64,000 bases of DNA from Anaerovorax odorimutans (GTDB lineage: Bacteria > Bacillota > Clostridia > Peptostreptococcales > JAAYPU01), in contig JAENZQ010000014.1 in assembly GCA_016841185.1 (NCBI GenBank), positions 28,961-92,960 of the forward strand, in the 5' to 3' direction. The stretch's first letter is position 1, and every line of letters begins with the position of its first letter. The notes below the pieces were generated by a model. It searched no databases. It was not told the DNA's origin and was given only the letters and a program-made list of their open reading frames with translations. A program made the position numbers and the translations under genes. Of the stretch, positions 61,916 through 64,000 are shown in pieces.

Positions 61916-61946
61916 TTGACGACGCATATAGGAAGTCGAGTATAAT
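61916..61946 (+). promoter_or_regulatory. MATE promoter with 19-nt spacer
   Basis: TTGACG and TATAAT are separated by 19 nt, and the region between holds a CGAC-N11-GTCG dyad. Long spacers with a dyad are typical of promoters activated by MerR-family regulators. Confidence 0.5.
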
Positions 61947-61981
61947 CATTGTATAGGTAGAAAAGGAACAGGTAACGAAAC

Positions 61982-63301
61982 ATGTCAACAAAATATGACT
62001 TAAAAAATGATACCATAGGAAAATTATTCTCACATTATTTCTTTATGTCCACAGCGGGCTTGATGGTGCTTTCGGTCCATATTATTTTAGACGGGATATT
62101 CATTGGTCACGGAATCGGTAGTAATGGTCTTGCTGCTATTAATATCGCCGGGGTCGTATTCCCTTTTTTAAATGCTGTTGCATTTACCATAGGATTCGGG
62201 GCAGCAGCGGCTATTTCTGTCGAATTTGGTGAAAGCAGGAGTGAAAAAGCGAATGCTATTTTTAATCAAGCCTTTGTATTATCGGTCATTATTTCCATTA
62301 TATATACAATACTCTCCGTTTTATTCATAGATAAAATAGTTTTTTTACTGGGCTCTAATAAAGTACTTTTTCAAGGAGTAAAAGACTATCTACTTATTTT
62401 TTCACTTTTTTCTTTCTTTTATGTATCAGTAATTATTTTTGAAAGTTCGGTAAGAAACGACGGACAACCTCTTAAGTCGATGATTTCCCTGATCCTTGGA
62501 GCGGTTACCAATGCGGTTTTGGATTATGTATTTATTTTTATTTTTCACTGGGGATTAAAAGGAGCGGCCTTTGCCACAGGTATTGCTCAGATGGTAAGTT
62601 TTGTTTATTTGATCTTTCATTTTCTTATGCATAAAGGGCAATTATTTTTTTGTATTTATAAACTGGATAAAGAAGATATTAAACGTATATTAAAAAATGG
62701 TCTTCCAAATTTTATTTCTCAAATCTCCATAACACTTGTCATTATTGCGGGCAATTGGATTGTCATTAATATGATTGGAGAAATCGGAGTAGCTGCTTTC
62801 AGTATTCTGCTGTATGTAAATGAATTTATGATTCTTGGATTTGCCGGTATTGCGGAAGCATTACAGCCCCTTGTAAGCTTTAATTACGGTGCAAAACAAT
62901 ACGACAGGGTAAAGACTGTTGTTCGGCTATCGATTTATGTCTCTCTGATAATAGGTCTTGTCATGCTCTTATTCAGTGTTCTAAGACCTGATATGATTAT
63001 AAAGCTGTTTAACGACGAAAAAAATCTTATTGATCTGGCATCCCATGCTATGCGTTTATTTTTCCTGGGTATTTTGTTTACCGGAATCAATATGATATAT
63101 GCCGCATACTTTCAGGCGGTTGAAAAATCCAAATCATCCATTATTATACAGATGTTAAGAGGCTTCGTATTTGTAGCTTTAGCTCTGTTGATACTGCCGG
63201 AGTTAATGGGACAAAACGGTTTATGGATATCTGTTCCGGTAGCGGAATTCCTTACCTTTATTGTAACCATTCTTTTAGTAAAATCAAATAAATTGTCTTA
63301 G
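61982..63301 (+). CDS. MATE family efflux transporter
   Basis: A 439-residue membrane protein with about 12 helices in two similar halves, as in MATE (MepA/NorM-type) antiporters that expel drugs or metabolites using an ion gradient. Family-like segments are GIGSNGLAAINIAGVVFPFLNAVAF and EALQPLVSFNYGAKQYDRVK. It has its own promoter and follows a terminator, so it is a single-gene unit. Substrate unknown. Confidence 0.9.
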   Translation: MSTKYDLKNDTIGKLFSHYFFMSTAGLMVLSVHIILDGIFIGHGIGSNGLAAINIAGVVFPFLNAVAFTIGFGAAAAISVEFGESRSEKANAIFNQAFVLSVIISIIYTILSVLFIDKIVFLLGSNKVLFQGVKDYLLIFSLFSFFYVSVIIFESSVRNDGQPLKSMISLILGAVTNAVLDYVFIFIFHWGLKGAAFATGIAQMVSFVYLIFHFLMHKGQLFFCIYKLDKEDIKRILKNGLPNFISQISITLVIIAGNWIVINMIGEIGVAAFSILLYVNEFMILGFAGIAEALQPLVSFNYGAKQYDRVKTVVRLSIYVSLIIGLVMLLFSVLRPDMIIKLFNDEKNLIDLASHAMRLFFLGILFTGINMIYAAYFQAVEKSKSSIIIQMLRGFVFVALALLILPELMGQNGLWISVPVAEFLTFIVTILLVKSNKLS

Positions 63302-63496
63302 TTCTTAGTTTCTATCCACTCTTATTGTTTATTATTTGTCAAAAAAAAACTCTTATTAACAGCCGACCTTTAATAAATATAATGCCATTTTTTGACTTTT
63401 ATGAGTAAAATAATATATGATATTGCATAAATTACCATATAACGACATTTCAAATTTCAAAATTAAAAAAAATCTTAAAAAATATGGTAAAAACTA

Positions 63497-63537
63497 TTCA
63501 CAAATACAAGAAACTTTGTTATAATTATAACAAAGTT
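63497..63537 (+). promoter_or_regulatory. Promoter with Rex-like operator upstream of NuoE-like gene
   Basis: TTCACA and TATAAT have a 17-nt spacer. The -10 sits inside a perfect 26-bp palindrome (63512-63537) whose core TTGTTATAATTATAACAA fits the Rex consensus TTGTTAA-N4-TTAACAA except for one base in each half. Rex binding here would block the promoter. The rest of the 63302-63654 gap has no gene. Confidence 0.7.
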
Positions 63538-63654
63538 GAATTAGTCTTGTATCAGTTTAAGCCTAAGTGGCTGTTTATACGCCATATTAATCATTTTATG
63601 CATGATTTATAAAGGAACCAGGCTGAATATTTGATAGTGAAAGGAGAAAATGAT

Positions 63655-64000
63655 ATGCCAACCAGTTTTTTATGTGAAGAAAACTTTGCTAAGCTGGACA
63701 AAGTGATTGAAAAGTATAAAAATACCGATGGAGCGCTTATGATGATACTTCAGGAAGGACAGGAAATTTTCGGATGTCTTCCTTTGGAAGTTCAGAAAGT
63801 GATTGCACAAAAACTTTCCATGCCGCTTGCAGAAGTGTACGGTGTCGTAACTTTTTATTCACAATTCAGGTTGAAGCCAACAGGTAAATACACCATTAGT
63901 GTATGTCTGGGTACTGCCTGTTATGTAAGAGGCGCACAGAAGATTGTGGATGCCATAAGTCAGGAATTGGGCATAAACCTTGGTGAAACAACCGGTGACG
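63655..64000 (+). CDS. NuoE/HndA-like NADH-linked [2Fe-2S] subunit, 3'-truncated by window edge
   Basis: The frame from ATG 63655 stays open to the window end (115 codons) and is missing from the ORF track. It reads MPTSFLCEENFAKLDKVIEKYK, then LEVQKVIAQKLSMPLAEVYGVVTFYSQFRLKPTGK and VCLGTACYVRGAQKIVDAI. The CLGTAC pair and the YGVVTFYSQF segment are those of NuoE/HndA-type subunits of NADH dehydrogenases and electron-bifurcating [FeFe] hydrogenases. AAAGGAG precedes the start. The hydrogenase partners would lie beyond the window. Confidence 0.93.
   Translation, partial: MPTSFLCEENFAKLDKVIEKYKNTDGALMMILQEGQEIFGCLPLEVQKVIAQKLSMPLAEVYGVVTFYSQFRLKPTGKYTISVCLGTACYVRGAQKIVDAISQELGINLGETTGD

Noticed and set aside
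63540-63650. Weak three-way fold (AGCCT/AGGCT, TGGC/GCCA, AATCAT/ATGATT) in the NuoE-like leader
   Set aside because: Short AT-rich stems of this kind are expected by chance, and no terminator or ribosome-site masking is seen.

Overview
The window looks like the chromosome of a motile, anaerobic, low-GC Clostridia-type bacterium. Shine-Dalgarno sites are strong, TTG and GTG starts are frequent, and the flagellar gene order is Gram-positive. It also has ferredoxin-type proteins, Rex and a NuoE/HndA-like subunit. The sequence alone does not fix the genus. I saw no insertion sequence, phage, CRISPR array, rRNA or replication origin.

Region 1 (1-7250) is an AT-rich glycan operon: a CDP-glucose-type cytidylyltransferase, two GT2 glycosyltransferases, a hexapeptide acyltransferase, an FrhB-like iron-sulfur protein, a radical SAM protein and a polysaccharide pyruvyl transferase. 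It ends at a clear terminator next to fliD, so it may make a flagellin or surface glycan.

Region 2 (7301-10857) is the filament cap/chaperone block: fliD, a FliT-like gene, two FlaG-like genes and fliS. Region 3 (10845-36264) is one long flagellar operon: flgB-flgC-fliE-fliF-fliG-fliH-fliI-fliJ-fliK-flgD-(TIGR02530)-flgE1-flgE2-flbD-motA-motB-fliL-fliO-fliP-fliQ-fliR-flhB-flhA-flhF-flhG-PilZ-fliA-SwrB-like-small membrane protein-flhO-flhP-flgJ. The usual fliM/fliY/cheY genes are absent between fliL and fliO. The che genes are absent between flhG and fliA. Two diverged hook-protein genes are each preceded by an almost identical 62-nt two-hairpin element that carries an anti-Shine-Dalgarno sequence.

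Region 4 (36300-49131) is housekeeping: two tandem long-chain acyl-CoA synthetases, an NFU-type Fe-S protein, CapA-like, CysQ-like and PepV-like enzymes, an FMN riboswitch in front of ribU, the t6A genes tsaE-tsaB-rimI-tsaD with a small cysteine protein between, and acpP on the minus strand.

Region 5 (49400-64000) has an ABC exporter behind a promoter with two tandem palindromes, an ABC-F protein, rex, a ferredoxin, a YbaK-like editing protein, a DUF362-ferredoxin, a large FAD oxidoreductase, tRNA-Leu(CAG), a ThiF/MoeB-like protein, an unassigned riboswitch-like leader, a MATE transporter, and the start of a NuoE/HndA subunit. That last gene has a palindrome matching the Rex operator over its promoter. 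Several intergenic regions carry a dispersed AT-rich inverted repeat (core GATTTTG-N-CAAAATC) and a TGTCATCGCGA motif.
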